NCBI RefSeq assembly: GCF_014200175.1
Contig: NZ_JACHBD010000001.1
Location: forward strand, 310,001-374,000
Origin: Rhizobium lentis
GTDB taxonomy: Bacteria > Pseudomonadota > Alphaproteobacteria > Rhizobiales > Rhizobiaceae
Direction of reading: 5' to 3'
DNA length: 64,000 nt
Shown piece after piece: positions 1 through 8,906 of this stretch. How positions within the stretch are numbered: position 1 is the stretch's first letter; the number at the start of each line of letters is the position of its first letter. The position numbers and the translations under genes were made by a program. The notes under the pieces were generated by a model. That model made no database searches. It worked only from the letters and a program-made list of their open reading frames with translations, and was not told the DNA's origin.

Positions 1-575
1 GCCCGCGGTGCCGGCTGGTGCATTGGTTGGTTGAGCTGCAGCGGATTGTCGGTGCCGATGCCGTCGACGACCGGCTCGGTGGCGTTGCCCTCGGCGATCT
101 GCTGCTGTTGCTCCTGCGCCAGCCCGACGACGGGCTCTGCTCCAAGCTCATCATCCATGTTGACGCCGCCGGAAGGGATCGCAAGGTTTTGGGTGCCACC
201 CCAATTGCCGTTCGGCTGACCGGCCGCCATCGCCTCATCACTGTCGATCATCGGCAGTTTTCGCCCCTGCGCCCTCGGCGCGCGAGCCGGATGGCCGGCA
301 CCGGCAAGGTTCGGCGTATCGAGATAGTCGACCGAACCTTGCGTATTACCGACCGGGGCGCTGACAACCGGATAGGACGCCTGGCTTTCCACGGGCGCCA
401 TGCGCACGGCCGGCGCCATGTGCGAAGCACCCCGAGACGGCGAAATCGAACTGACCCTGGTGCCGTTGTCGACATTGGCCGGCGGCACCAGTCCGTCGCT
501 GATCGAACAGGTCGTCAGTGCAGCCGACAGCAGCACGGGCAGGAAGACTCGCCGAGGAAAGGAAACAAACGCCAT
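1..575 (-). CDS. Secreted or lipoprotein-like protein, C-terminus beyond window
   Basis: Reading leftward from an ATG at 575, a frame stays open to the window edge, giving about 191 residues with no stop. The N-terminus begins MAFVSFPRRVFLPVLLSAAL, a basic-hydrophobic export signal ending in LTTC. That is an imperfect lipobox because Thr rather than Gly or Ala precedes the Cys. The rest is low-complexity, rich in Pro, Ala, Gly and Gln, with a run of five Gln near residue 160, which suggests a flexible linker leading to a domain outside the window. I do not recognise the family. Its start lies about 110 bases from the chemoreceptor terminator, so it is probably transcribed separately. Opposite-strand frames here lack such a signal and look like shadows. 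Confidence 0.6.
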   Translation of the reverse strand, partial: MAFVSFPRRVFLPVLLSAALTTCSISDGLVPPANVDNGTRVSSISPSRGASHMAPAVRMAPVESQASYPVVSAPVGNTQGSVDYLDTPNLAGAGHPARAPRAQGRKLPMIDSDEAMAAGQPNGNWGGTQNLAIPSGGVNMDDELGAEPVVGLAQEQQQQIAEGNATEPVVDGIGTDNPLQLNQPMHQPAPR

Positions 576-686
576 ACTCTTATCGCTTCCGTGGGCCGGC
601 CGCAGAGTGACCGAAAAAACTCGGTCCAATTTTAATTAAAAACGGTGAATGAAAACTTACCGGCACAATCTGGACGCGACGGGAAT

Positions 687-711
687 GAAAAAGGCGGCTT
701 TCGCCGCCTTC
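687..711 (-). terminator. Rho-independent terminator of the chemoreceptor gene
   Basis: On the minus strand an 8-bp G+C stem (AAGGCGGC with GCCGCCTT, GAAA loop) is followed by a T-run. It lies 16 bases past the chemoreceptor stop codon. Confidence 0.8.
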
Positions 712-726
712 CAACCTGCTGTGAAC

Positions 727-2547
727 TCACGCTGCCCGTGTGTATCGGGTGTCCCGCTGCTGCTCCGCTCCGCGCAGGCGAAAATTCGCAAGCAGCGTCT
801 TCAGCTGAGTGCTTTCGTCGGCGAGCGTGCGGCTTGCCGCCGTCGTCTCCTCGACCATCGCCGCGTTCTGCTGCGTCATCTGGTCCATGTGGTTGACGGA
901 ACTGTTGATCTCGTTGAGTCCGGTCGACTGCTCGCGCGCCGCCGTCGCGATCGAGGCGACGTGATCGTTGACCTGATTGACCAAGGCCTCGATTTCCAAC
1001 AGCGCATCGCCCGTCGAGCGCACCAGCGCCACCCCGCCCTCGACTTCGGTCGCCGACCGGCTGATCAGTTCCTTGATCTCCTTGGCGGCGTTGGCCGAGC
1101 GCTGCGCAAGCTCGCGCACTTCCTGGGCAACGACGGCAAAGCCGCGGCCCGCCTCGCCGGCCCGCGCCGCTTCCACGCCGGCATTGAGCGCCAGAAGGTT
1201 CGTCTGGAAGGCGATCTCGTCGATGACCGAGATGATCTGGTTGATGCGGCTTGAGGATTCCTCGATCCGACCCATCGCCGTCACCGCATTGCGGACGATC
1301 TCGCCGGAGCGTCCGGCGCTCGCCTTGGTCTCGGCCACCATCTCGCGGGCCTCGTTCGCCCGCTCCGATGCCGTCTTGACCGTCGCGGTAATCTCGTCAA
1401 GGGCTGCGGCCGTCTCTTCGAGAGCCGCCGCCTGCTGCTCCGTCCGTTTCGACAGGTTGCCGGTCGCTTCACTGATGTCGGAGGCGCTGTCGTTGACCAC
1501 GCGGCTCGATTCGGCAATCGCGTGGATGACGCCGTTCAGCGCATCGACGGCCGCATTGAAATCATTCCTGAGCTTGGCGTAATCCTCGCCGATATCGTCG
1601 ATTGCAACCGTCAGATCGCCGCCCGCCAGCTTCTCCAGGCCGACGCCGAGCGCCTGCATGGCGCGGCTCTGCCGCTCGGAGGCCGAGCGCAGGCTCGCCT
1701 CGTTGCCGCGGCGTTCGTCCTCGATCTGCCGTTGCCTTTCGTCTTCACGCCCACGTAGCGCGCTGCGCTCATCCACGGAGTCGCGCAGCACCAACAGCAC
1801 CTTGGCCATCTGGCCGATCTCGTCGCGGCGATCGCTGCCGGCGATCTCCACCGACGCCTCTTCGGCGGCAATCGCATTCATCGCCGTCTTCAGCCGGGCG
1901 ATCGGCGCCGTGACGCTGCGGACGATGGCATAAGCAATGGCAATCGTGGCGGCCGCACCGAGCAGGCAGAGCGCCGCCGCCCAGATCGCATTCTGGCGAT
2001 AGAGCGCGGCGAGGTCGTCGGCGTAGACGCCCGTGCCGACGATCCAGCCCCAGGGCTCGAAACCGGCGACATAGGAATATTTCAGCACCGGCTCGTCGGC
2101 GCCCGGCTTCGGCCAGTAATAATCGACGAAGCCCTTGCCGTCCTTCTTCACCTTGTTGACGAATTCGACGAACAGGAACTTGCCGGTCGGATCCTTCATC
2201 TGCGAGATATCGGTGCCGTTCAGCGCCGGCTTGATCGGATGCATCACCATCGCGGGACGCATATCATTGATCCAGAAATAGCCGTCGGCTCCGTAGCGCA
2301 TCGCGCCGATCACGTCCTTGGCGGCCGTCTGGGCCTGTTCGCGGGTCATCGTGCCCGCCTGCTCCATCTTGTAATATTTGTCGAAGATGCCGAGCGCCGT
2401 CGCCTCCATCTTCTCCAAGCCCGCCTTCCGCTCCGCTTGCAGTTCGGAATAGGAGTAGTTCAGAAAAAAGATCATCGTCGCCGCCAATACGGCAAGCGTG
2501 AAGCCGACGAGGCAATAAAGGCGGGTGGAAATCTTGACGTTACGCAT
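727..2547 (-). CDS. Methyl-accepting chemotaxis protein (Cache-HAMP-MCP signal)
   Basis: Transmembrane chemoreceptor that senses a periplasmic ligand and controls CheA. I start at MRNVKIST, where GGGAA sits upstream; an in-frame ATG at 2586 would add 13 residues but has no better ribosome site. The order is a first membrane helix (about residues 8-30), a periplasmic single-Cache-type domain containing DGYFWINDM and GWIVGTGVY, a second helix near 190-210, a HAMP linker, and a long coiled-coil signalling domain. Its conserved hairpin tip reads [20 protein letters not shown]. The C-terminus (RDTRYTRAA) is not a classical CheR/CheB docking pentapeptide. No che genes are adjacent, so it is an orphan receptor. 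The ligand is unknown; sCache_2 receptors often bind small carboxylates, but nothing here shows that. Confidence 0.93.
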   Translation of the reverse strand: MRNVKISTRLYCLVGFTLAVLAATMIFFLNYSYSELQAERKAGLEKMEATALGIFDKYYKMEQAGTMTREQAQTAAKDVIGAMRYGADGYFWINDMRPAMVMHPIKPALNGTDISQMKDPTGKFLFVEFVNKVKKDGKGFVDYYWPKPGADEPVLKYSYVAGFEPWGWIVGTGVYADDLAALYRQNAIWAAALCLLGAAATIAIAYAIVRSVTAPIARLKTAMNAIAAEEASVEIAGSDRRDEIGQMAKVLLVLRDSVDERSALRGREDERQRQIEDERRGNEASLRSASERQSRAMQALGVGLEKLAGGDLTVAIDDIGEDYAKLRNDFNAAVDALNGVIHAIAESSRVVNDSASDISEATGNLSKRTEQQAAALEETAAALDEITATVKTASERANEAREMVAETKASAGRSGEIVRNAVTAMGRIEESSSRINQIISVIDEIAFQTNLLALNAGVEAARAGEAGRGFAVVAQEVRELAQRSANAAKEIKELISRSATEVEGGVALVRSTGDALLEIEALVNQVNDHVASIATAAREQSTGLNEINSSVNHMDQMTQQNAAMVEETTAASRTLADESTQLKTLLANFRLRGAEQQRDTRYTRAA

Positions 2548-2819
2548 GAGGTTCCCGGCGATTCTTGGAGATGAGACCGATCCCATTGTGAACGACCGGA
2601 ATTACTGGAGCGTAAAGCTTTATTAGAAAATTATTAAATAACGTAAGGGGATGCGCTGGTTGCATAATTCAACCGACTGAAATCGATGAAGATTTATCTC
2701 GGCGACGAGCGCAACATGCGTCGCGCCTCCGGTGCCGGGACCGAAAGGGATTGGTCTGCACACCGAGTTCGCCTAACCTTGGCTGCAGAATCGCAACGCA
2801 CAGCCCGAAGGAACCCTCG

Positions 2820-3203
2820 ATGACTGAAACAAAACCCAGAGGCGAACTGACGCTGCGCACCCTCGCCATGCCGGGCGATGCCAATCCGGCCGGCGATATC
2901 TTCGGCGGCTGGGTCATGGCGCAGATGGACCTTGCATCGGGCATCCGTGCCGCCGAGCGTGCCAGGGGCCGCGTCGTCACCGCCGCCGTCAAGGAGATGG
3001 CTTTCGAGCTGCCGGTCAAGATCGGCGACACGCTGTCGGTCTATACCGATATCGAGCGCGTAGGGCGCACCTCGATCACACTCATTGTCGAAGCCTGGGC
3101 GCATCGCGCCCGTTACGCCAAGATGGAAAAGGTCACCGCCGGCACCTTCATCATGGTGGCGCTCGACGAAGAGGGCAAACCGAAGGCCGTCCCCGAGGAG
3201 TGA
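2820..3203 (+). CDS. Acyl-CoA thioesterase, YciA-like hotdog fold
   Basis: A 127-residue single hotdog domain that hydrolyses acyl-CoA thioesters in the cytoplasm. The family signature N-x2-GDIFGGW-x4-MD is visible at about residues 21-37 (NPAGDIFGGWVMAQMD), followed by a VTAAV strand and the VGRTSITL strand. The length matches the YciA class of about 130 residues. I chose the ATG at 2820 because GAAGGAAC lies just upstream; the reading frame is open further upstream, but that extension has no ribosome site and no family similarity. It is divergent from the chemoreceptor across about 270 bases and is probably a single-gene unit. The preferred acyl chain cannot be told from sequence. Confidence 0.9.
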   Translation: MTETKPRGELTLRTLAMPGDANPAGDIFGGWVMAQMDLASGIRAAERARGRVVTAAVKEMAFELPVKIGDTLSVYTDIERVGRTSITLIVEAWAHRARYAKMEKVTAGTFIMVALDEEGKPKAVPEE

Positions 3204-3334
3204 CAAGCTTCGGGGCGGAGGATCAGGGATGGAAACGGTCAGTTCGCCGGAGGTCTTCCTTCACATCAAGGGTGGTGATGGGCATGGTCATCAGCCTTTC
3301 TCTTGCTCGGGCTGCTCCCGATCGCAACTCACCC

Positions 3335-4519
3335 TCACACCTTCAAAAACTGCGACCGCTTGTCAAACCCCAACCCCGGAAAGATCTTCCCCGTCAGATC
3401 ATCCACACCGACATCGAACTGCCGGTAGAGCATCGCCGCCGCCACCTCGCGCACGTCGGCAGTCGGCATCAGGTCGCGGTCGTCGAGCAGCTGGCCGTCA
3501 CTAAGCCCGGGCCATTTGCCGAGGATGCGGCCGCCGTTGATGGCGCCGCCGGCAATCAGGGCGCAGCCGCCGGTGCCATGGTCGGTGCCGGCCGAGCCAT
3601 TCTGGCGGACCGTGCGGCCGAATTCGGTCATCGCCAGCACCACCGTCTTTGCCCATATCTCCGGTCCGAGCGTCGCCTTCAGCGTTTTGATCGCCTGCGT
3701 GAGATTCTGGGCCGGCTGCTTGAACTGGCCGGCCTGGCCGATATGCGTATCCCAGCCCGTGATCGAGAAGCTGGCGATGCGGTAATCGTCCTTCAGCATG
3801 TTGGCAGCGAGTGCCGCCACATCGGCCACCTTGTCGCCGCGCTGACCATCCTGTTCGGCCATCATCGAGGCGATATCGGCCCGTGTCGCCTCGGCAAGTG
3901 CTGCGGCAAACGGCGGATCGCCGGCATAAAGCCGCGCCAGGAACTGCATCTCGTCACGCGCCGGCGCCAGGTTGGAATCCGACGCCCAGACATCGACCTC
4001 GTTCGGCCCGGAGAGGATCATCTCCGTCGACGAATTGACGTCGATCGCCTTGCGCGCGTCCGAGCGCGGAATGACGGCGAGCGCCCGGTTCAGCCAGCCG
4101 GTCCTTTCCTCAGCGACGTGCTCGCCGCCTGACTCCAGCATGTCCTGCCCATCGAAATGGCTGCGCTGGTCGCGATAGGGTGTGGAGACGGCGTGCACGA
4201 AGGCGAGCTCCTTGCTCTTCCACAGCGGCATCAGATCGGCGGCGGCCGGGTTAAGCCCGAAGTGCCCATCAAGATCGAGGAGCCCGGTCTCGGGCGTCAG
4301 CGCCAGCGTCGGCCGGAGCGCGGCAAAACCGGCATCGCCATACGGCTGCACCAGATCCAGCCCATCCATCGCGCCGCGCAGCACGATGGTGACGAAGCGG
4401 TTATCACCTGGCATCGCCGCGAAGGTGACCGGCGTGAACACCGGCGCGGCGGCAAGACAGCAGGCCGACGTCAGAAAGCCGCGGCGAGAAAGCGAAATGC
4501 GGTTCATTGACAGCGTCAT
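3335..4519 (-). CDS. DUF1501 family protein with Tat signal
   Basis: A sulfatase-like-fold protein of the DUF1501 family, function not established. The N-terminus MTLSMNRISLSRRGFLTSA carries a twin-arginine motif (SRRGFL) and a hydrophobic stretch, predicting folded export to the periplasm. Family features include VLRGAMDGLDLVQPYGD, the TEFGRTV motif and the GTDHGTGG motif. The start is set by GGAG about 11 bases upstream of 4519; a longer frame to 4585 lacks a ribosome site and would bury the Tat signal. It follows the DUF1800 gene by 115 bases on the same strand. This DUF1800-DUF1501 arrangement recurs in many bacteria, so the two probably form one operon and act on the same extracytoplasmic process. 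Confidence 0.9.
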   Translation of the reverse strand: MTLSMNRISLSRRGFLTSACCLAAAPVFTPVTFAAMPGDNRFVTIVLRGAMDGLDLVQPYGDAGFAALRPTLALTPETGLLDLDGHFGLNPAAADLMPLWKSKELAFVHAVSTPYRDQRSHFDGQDMLESGGEHVAEERTGWLNRALAVIPRSDARKAIDVNSSTEMILSGPNEVDVWASDSNLAPARDEMQFLARLYAGDPPFAAALAEATRADIASMMAEQDGQRGDKVADVAALAANMLKDDYRIASFSITGWDTHIGQAGQFKQPAQNLTQAIKTLKATLGPEIWAKTVVLAMTEFGRTVRQNGSAGTDHGTGGCALIAGGAINGGRILGKWPGLSDGQLLDDRDLMPTADVREVAAAMLYRQFDVGVDDLTGKIFPGLGFDKRSQFLKV

Positions 4520-4634
4520 GGGCGGGGGCTCCAGAGCAAGTTCCGGAAAAGTGTCCAGCGGATTTCCGGTCAGAACCTGCGACAAAACAAATGAGCTAAG
4601 GAGACGAAGCGTTGGCTTGCCAACGAAAGTCTGC

Positions 4635-6146
4635 TTAGCGGCGGTTGAATTCCGGCGATGCCAGCACCAGCGTCAGGCCGCTGACCTTGTTCGGCGCCTG
4701 CGACACTACGCGGATCGTCTCGTCGCGCGCCGCATCGGCGAGCGTCGACTTCAGGAATTCGCGCGGGTCTTCGTCGCGGCCGAACTGTGCTGCGGCCCGC
4801 CTTGCCCAGGCCAGCCGCTCGGCGAGCTGACTGCCGGTGATCCAGGCGGAAAAGCCCTCCTCGAAACCGGCCGGGCTCGGCGGCAGCCAGGTCGGCTGGC
4901 CCATGCGCTTCAGCGCGCCCTGCCCCAGCGCCCGCGCCGTCCGGAAGGCCTTGAGCCGCTTGTCCCTCGCCTCGCCGGCGGGATCGGTCGTTACCGGCGC
5001 CCCTGCCATGCCGGGCGTATTCGCCGCCATATCGCCGTCATCGGTGCCCTGCTGGTTGGCGGCCAGGAAGCTGCCGACGACGCCATTGACAGGGCCTGCA
5101 TTCAGCGCCCTGAGACCGGCGACGACATAATCGAAGGGCTGGCGCGCCTTGGCGCCCTCGTTCTGCCACGCGGCGGGATGGTCGAGCATGGCTGTATAGA
5201 CGGCGGTGAGATCGCCATCTGTGTTCTTCCAGGCCGCGGTCATGTCCGAGACCATTCCCTCCTCAGGCTGATCGGCAACGAAGTGAACCGCGAGCTTGCG
5301 GCTGATATGCGCGGCCGTCTTCGGATGAACGGCAAGATCATCGAGCATGTCGAGATAATCGTCGCGCGAGCGTTGGCGTCCGCCATAGCTGACGCCGAGC
5401 ACCTCATGGGCGCCGGGCTCGGAAATATTGGGCCGGAAGGCGATGTCCATCTCCTTGCGGTCGATGGTGAGCCCCGTCAGCACCTTGGCCGCAGCGGTGA
5501 CGTCCGCCTGGGTATAGCCGCTGCCGGCGCCGAGCGTGTGCAGTTCCAGAAGTTCGCGGCCGAGATTTTCGTTCAGTCCCTTGTTGCGCTTCATGCCGCC
5601 GGGCGAATCCGGCCCGAGCGAATCCGCCTGGTCGAGATAGATCAGCATGGCGGGATGGGCCGTGGCGCTGCGCAGCAGATCGCCGAACCTGCCGGATATG
5701 AACGGCCGGATCGCTTCGGCCTCATACAGCGGCACGATAAGGCGCATCGGCAGGCTTTTGTTGGCGCTGGTGGAGAAATGATCGGTCCAGAAGGTCGAAA
5801 GCCGCTCGTAGAAGCCGTATGGCGACAGCACTGCCTGCATCAGCCGCAGGTTCGCGTCGTGCTGGAATTGCTGCTGCGCCTGGCGCTGCACGCCCTTGCG
5901 CATCTCGCGCCGCGCCGGATCGTCGTCCGTCGTCTTCGCCTCCTGGCGAATCTGCTTCAACTGCTCCTGCAGGCTGAGGATTGCGCGGTGACGCATGTCG
6001 GGGCCACCAAGCGGAAAATCCGGCGTGGCCGCCGCCCCAATCGATAGCTGGCCAATCAGCTCATCCTTGCTTTGCGGCGGCGCCTCGCCGGGCCGGAGTC
6101 CATAACCGAACCGGATCGCCGCCATCGTCGGAAAAGAGAGGCTCAT
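4635..6146 (-). CDS. DUF1800 family protein
   Basis: First gene of the DUF1800-DUF1501 pair, 503 residues. Recognisable DUF1800 features are the N-terminal RFGYGLRPGE, the FWTDHFSTSANKS segment, the NENLGRELLELHTLGAG motif and AAKVLTGLTI, then a helical C-terminal half with PTWLPPSPAGFEE. AGGAGT precedes the ATG by about 10 bases. I see no strong signal peptide, whereas the partner has a Tat signal; co-export or cytoplasmic assembly is possible but unproven. The molecular function of the family is unknown. Large opposite-strand frames in this interval are shadows. Confidence 0.9.
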   Translation of the reverse strand: MSLSFPTMAAIRFGYGLRPGEAPPQSKDELIGQLSIGAAATPDFPLGGPDMRHRAILSLQEQLKQIRQEAKTTDDDPARREMRKGVQRQAQQQFQHDANLRLMQAVLSPYGFYERLSTFWTDHFSTSANKSLPMRLIVPLYEAEAIRPFISGRFGDLLRSATAHPAMLIYLDQADSLGPDSPGGMKRNKGLNENLGRELLELHTLGAGSGYTQADVTAAAKVLTGLTIDRKEMDIAFRPNISEPGAHEVLGVSYGGRQRSRDDYLDMLDDLAVHPKTAAHISRKLAVHFVADQPEEGMVSDMTAAWKNTDGDLTAVYTAMLDHPAAWQNEGAKARQPFDYVVAGLRALNAGPVNGVVGSFLAANQQGTDDGDMAANTPGMAGAPVTTDPAGEARDKRLKAFRTARALGQGALKRMGQPTWLPPSPAGFEEGFSAWITGSQLAERLAWARRAAAQFGRDEDPREFLKSTLADAARDETIRVVSQAPNKVSGLTLVLASPEFNRR

Positions 6147-6267
6147 GGCCGGTCAACTCCTGATCAATGAATAGTGATAGGCTGCCAGCCGATTACGACG
6201 GCAATCTGTAAGAAATGCGGCGATATCAAGACATGGACGATTTGTAATCTATTGAAAAAACTCCCGT

Positions 6268-6615
6268 TTAAGCCCGAAAGATGAAGGATGCTCCGATTGC
6301 GATCAGCGCGAAGCCGATGGCGTGGTTCCATGTCAGGTTCTCGCCGAGCCAGAAGATCGAGAAGCCGGAAAACACGATCAGCGTGATCACCTCCTGCATC
6401 GTTTTCAGCTGCGCCGTCGTATAGACCGCCGAGCCGATGCGGTTGGCCGGCACCGCCAGGCAATATTCGAAGAAGGCGATGCCCCAGCTGACGACGATGG
6501 CGAGGAAAATGGCGCTGCTCTTGTGCTTGAGATGCCCGTACCAGGCAAAGGTCATGAAGATGTTGGAGGCAAACAGCATGAGGACGGGCCAGACGGCGGC
6601 AGGAGAAAATAACAT
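6268..6615 (-). CDS. DUF486 (DMT superfamily) small membrane protein
   Basis: A 115-residue integral membrane protein with four predicted helices (about residues 5-22, 32-54, 66-84 and 92-112). The motif FMTFAWYGHLKH near residue 20 and SWGIAFFEYCLAVPANRIG at 43-61 are typical of the DUF486 half-size drug/metabolite transporter-like family. Such half-size proteins would need to dimerise to transport; no substrate can be assigned. The predicted ATG at 6615 has only a weak upstream ribosome site. It ends about 120 bases beyond the DUF1800 start on the same strand, but the gap suggests its own transcript. Confidence 0.85.
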   Translation of the reverse strand: MLFSPAAVWPVLMLFASNIFMTFAWYGHLKHKSSAIFLAIVVSWGIAFFEYCLAVPANRIGSAVYTTAQLKTMQEVITLIVFSGFSIFWLGENLTWNHAIGFALIAIGASFIFRA

Positions 6616-6812
6616 GGAGAAACTCGGAAGCTGTGGAGGAAAAACCGATCCGGCGGGGGAGACGCCGGCCGGCCTTAACTACCATGCCGCCGCTTGACGG
6701 CAAGCCCCGCAAGCTCGCGCCAATTGTCTCAGGCAACACCGTCCGGGCGCAAAATCGCAGCCGTGCCCTGCGAACAGGGCTGCCTATCTGGATCGCGGCA
6801 TCCACCGACATC

Positions 6813-6945
6813 CGTCATGCTGAGGTGCGCAGCCCGGCAGGGCGAAATCTCGAAGCACGCCGCAACGCTGCTTCTTGCATCCATCTGACGCCGAGCACCC
6901 GCCTCGTCCTTCGAGGCCCCTGCGGGGCACCTCAGGATGAGGCTC
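6813..6945. repeat. RIME-like intergenic mosaic element, copy 1
   Basis: An element of about 130 bp with palindromic ends. Its reverse complement aligns end to end with the element at 17440-17570. It starts TCATGCTGAGGTGCGCAGCC and ends GCACCTCAGGATGAGG. It lies between the DUF486 start and the methyltransferase end. Size and structure fit the rhizobial RIME1 family, which I recall from the literature; the assignment is by recognition. The rest of 6616-6995 shows no gene. Confidence 0.75.
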
Positions 6946-6995
6946 TCTGAAGCGATGGCGCATGCTTGCTATCTCGCGGTCGTCAAACCGCTGCC

Positions 6996-7802
6996 CTAGC
7001 CAGCCACCACCCTGCCCCGGCACACCCATGCCACCGACGCGAACGACCGCGGCCCATCCGGCTCCCCGGCCTCATAGGCCGCCCTCAATGCAGCATCGAC
7101 CGCCTCCCGCTTGCCTCCCGCCAGCCCAGCCACATACTTCCCGAGAGGTCCCTCGCCTGCGGCGATCGGCTGCCAGTAATCATCGAAGCAGAGATAATCC
7201 ATCCTGATCAAGAGCGAGGTCTCCTCGACGTCGACGAGGCCATGCGCGACGAAGCTTTCTCTCATTTCGCCCGGCCGCATCATCGGTTGGAAGCAATATT
7301 TGCGGCGCAGAGGCAGCGCGTTGTCGTCGAGCATGACTACCGTGTCCCACATCATCCGCATGCCCGACATGCCGCCATAATGATCCCAGACGGCGGCCGC
7401 GACCACGCCGCCAGGGCGCACCACGCGGGCCATCTCGGCCACCGCCTTGCCCGCCTCCGGCACGAAATGCAGAACCAGCAGCGATATCGCCCGGTCGAAG
7501 CGATCGTCATCGAAAGGCAGCGCGCATGCATCGGCTTGCCGAATGGTAATGCGCGGATCGGTATTGCGCCGCATTGCCGCCTCCACGAAAACCGGCGAAT
7601 AATCAATGGCGGCGATTTCTTGCAGGCCTGGCTTTTCCGCAAGCGTAAATGTCAGGCTGCCGGTGCCGCAGCCGACGTCGAGCACACGCTCGCCATCCGC
7701 AACACCGGCAAAATCGATCAGCATCGGCGCCAGCCTTTTGCTCCAGCGCCCCATCAGCCGCTCATAACCATCCGCATTTTCGACATTGAAACTCGACGGC
7801 AT
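6996..7802 (-). CDS. SAM-dependent class I methyltransferase
   Basis: A 268-residue cytoplasmic methyltransferase. Motif I VLDVGCGTGSL binds S-adenosylmethionine, followed by AIDYSP (motif II acidic residue), QADACALPFDDDRFD (motif III region) and MARVVRPGGVVAAAVWD (post-motif). This is the methyltransferase type 11 pattern. The start at 7802 is fixed by AGGGAGG eight bases upstream; the open frame continues to 8339, but that extension runs over the neighbouring oxidoreductase and is spurious. The substrate cannot be inferred. It lies downstream of the NmrA-type gene on the same strand, separated by a strong hairpin. Confidence 0.88.
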   Translation of the reverse strand: MPSSFNVENADGYERLMGRWSKRLAPMLIDFAGVADGERVLDVGCGTGSLTFTLAEKPGLQEIAAIDYSPVFVEAAMRRNTDPRITIRQADACALPFDDDRFDRAISLLVLHFVPEAGKAVAEMARVVRPGGVVAAAVWDHYGGMSGMRMMWDTVVMLDDNALPLRRKYCFQPMMRPGEMRESFVAHGLVDVEETSLLIRMDYLCFDDYWQPIAAGEGPLGKYVAGLAGGKREAVDAALRAAYEAGEPDGPRSFASVAWVCRGRVVAG

Positions 7803-7880
7803 CGAAGCCTCCCTCTTCAACAACGATGGTCTATCGCCGCAGAGCCGAGCGATCCGTCGCCTTGCGCAAGGCGGGTGAGG

Positions 7881-7920
7881 CTCTCCGTCGTCCCCGGTTT
7901 GGGCCGGGAACGACGGAGAG
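7881..7920 (-). terminator. Long hairpin after the NmrA-type gene
   Basis: A 40-base near-perfect palindrome (CTCTCCGTCGT arm, CCCGG inner stem) begins four bases beyond the oxidoreductase stop. There is no T-run, so it may be a transcription terminator, an mRNA-stabilising hairpin or a REP-like unit. Confidence 0.55.
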
Positions 7921-7924
7921 TGTA

Positions 7925-8806
7925 TCAGGTGGATGCCTTGCCGAGAACGCTCCAGTTGAAGCCGCGTGCCCAATCGGCATAGCTGTGCCAGCCGACATCG
8001 GGAAAATCCCGGCGCAGGGCGGCGATATCGGCGTCGTAGCCGGTGCGATCGAACCATTCGAACATCAGCGCCGCGTCCTCGCTCTGCTGCCGCATCGCGG
8101 CGATCGGCAGTTCCTGGTAGCGTATCGGCCGATCGAGCGCCTCGGACAGGATTTTCGCCTGCTGCTCGCCAGACAATTCGTCGCCGGCAATATCGAAACG
8201 CTTGCTGAACACCTGTTCGCGTCGCTCGGCCAGGGCTGCGACGAACGCCCCGATATCCTTGATGGTGACCTGTTGCAGCACACGTGCGGGCGGCAGCGCT
8301 GCCGCATAGACGCCCTGTCGGAGCCCATCGATCGCCCAAGGTGCCACCGTGTTTTCCATGAAGGCGACGGGCGCGCTGACCGTATAGGGGATGCCGAGGC
8401 CGGCGACATGCTTCTCGACGAGATACTTGCTGTCGAAATGCGGAATGCCGGTCTTCTTGTCGGCATCGCCGACGGAGGAATAGATCAGGTGACCGACGCC
8501 GGCGGCCTTCGCCGCATTGGCGACCGTGATGCCCTGGCGCGTTTCCGCTTCCGTCCCGGCCTCGTAGCTGTTGCCCATCAGGAACATCGTGTCGACACCG
8601 CTTGCCGCCTTCGCCACAGATGCGCCGTCATCCAGGTCGCCGCCAACGACCTCGACCCCTGCCGCGGCCAACCGCTTTGCGCCATCGCTGTCCGGCCTGC
8701 GTGAGATCGCCTTGACTCGGTGTCCCCGTGCGAGAAGCGCGTGCACGACCGCGCCACCCTGCTGGCCAGTGGCGCCCGTCACCAGAACGCTTCGTGTATT
8801 GCTCAT
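7925..8806 (-). CDS. NmrA/TMR-like NAD(P)-binding oxidoreductase
   Basis: A 293-residue atypical short-chain dehydrogenase with an N-terminal Rossmann motif VTGATGQQGGAVV (residues 8-20) and NADP-type Arg residues after strand 2 (AISRRPD). Next come VVGGDLDD and, at the position of the catalytic Tyr/Lys pair, HFDSKYLVEKHV. This matches the NmrA/QOR2 group of redox sensors and quinone reductases. CAAGGAG lies eight bases before the ATG at 8806. It is divergently transcribed from a LysR regulator across 100 bases, the usual arrangement in which the regulator controls the reductase. The substrate is unknown; a quinone or aldehyde response is a family-based guess. Confidence 0.88.
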   Translation of the reverse strand: MSNTRSVLVTGATGQQGGAVVHALLARGHRVKAISRRPDSDGAKRLAAAGVEVVGGDLDDGASVAKAASGVDTMFLMGNSYEAGTEAETRQGITVANAAKAAGVGHLIYSSVGDADKKTGIPHFDSKYLVEKHVAGLGIPYTVSAPVAFMENTVAPWAIDGLRQGVYAAALPPARVLQQVTIKDIGAFVAALAERREQVFSKRFDIAGDELSGEQQAKILSEALDRPIRYQELPIAAMRQQSEDAALMFEWFDRTGYDADIAALRRDFPDVGWHSYADWARGFNWSVLGKAST

Positions 8807-8866
8807 CTGTCTGCTCCTTGTTGTGAACGATAGAGCAAAACTAAGGCCTGTCGGATTGAGCCATAA

Positions 8867-8904
8867 TAGCCTATAGTTGGAAAACATCGTACCATTTCAG
8901 GCTA
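8867..8904. promoter_or_regulatory. Candidate LysR operator in divergent promoter
   Basis: Inverted half-sites TAGCCT (8867-8872) and AGGCTA (8899-8904) lie between the divergent oxidoreductase and LysR genes, the second overlapping the LysR ribosome-site region. The spacing of 26 bases is longer than a single T-N11-A box, so this may be paired sites. Confidence 0.35.
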
Positions 8905-8906
8905 CA

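Noticed and set aside
4182..6047. 621-residue plus-strand frame
   Set aside because: Antisense of the DUF1501/DUF1800 pair.
6996..8339. Extended methyltransferase start at 8339
   Set aside because: Would overlap the NmrA-type gene on the same strand in a different frame; a strong ribosome site marks 7802.
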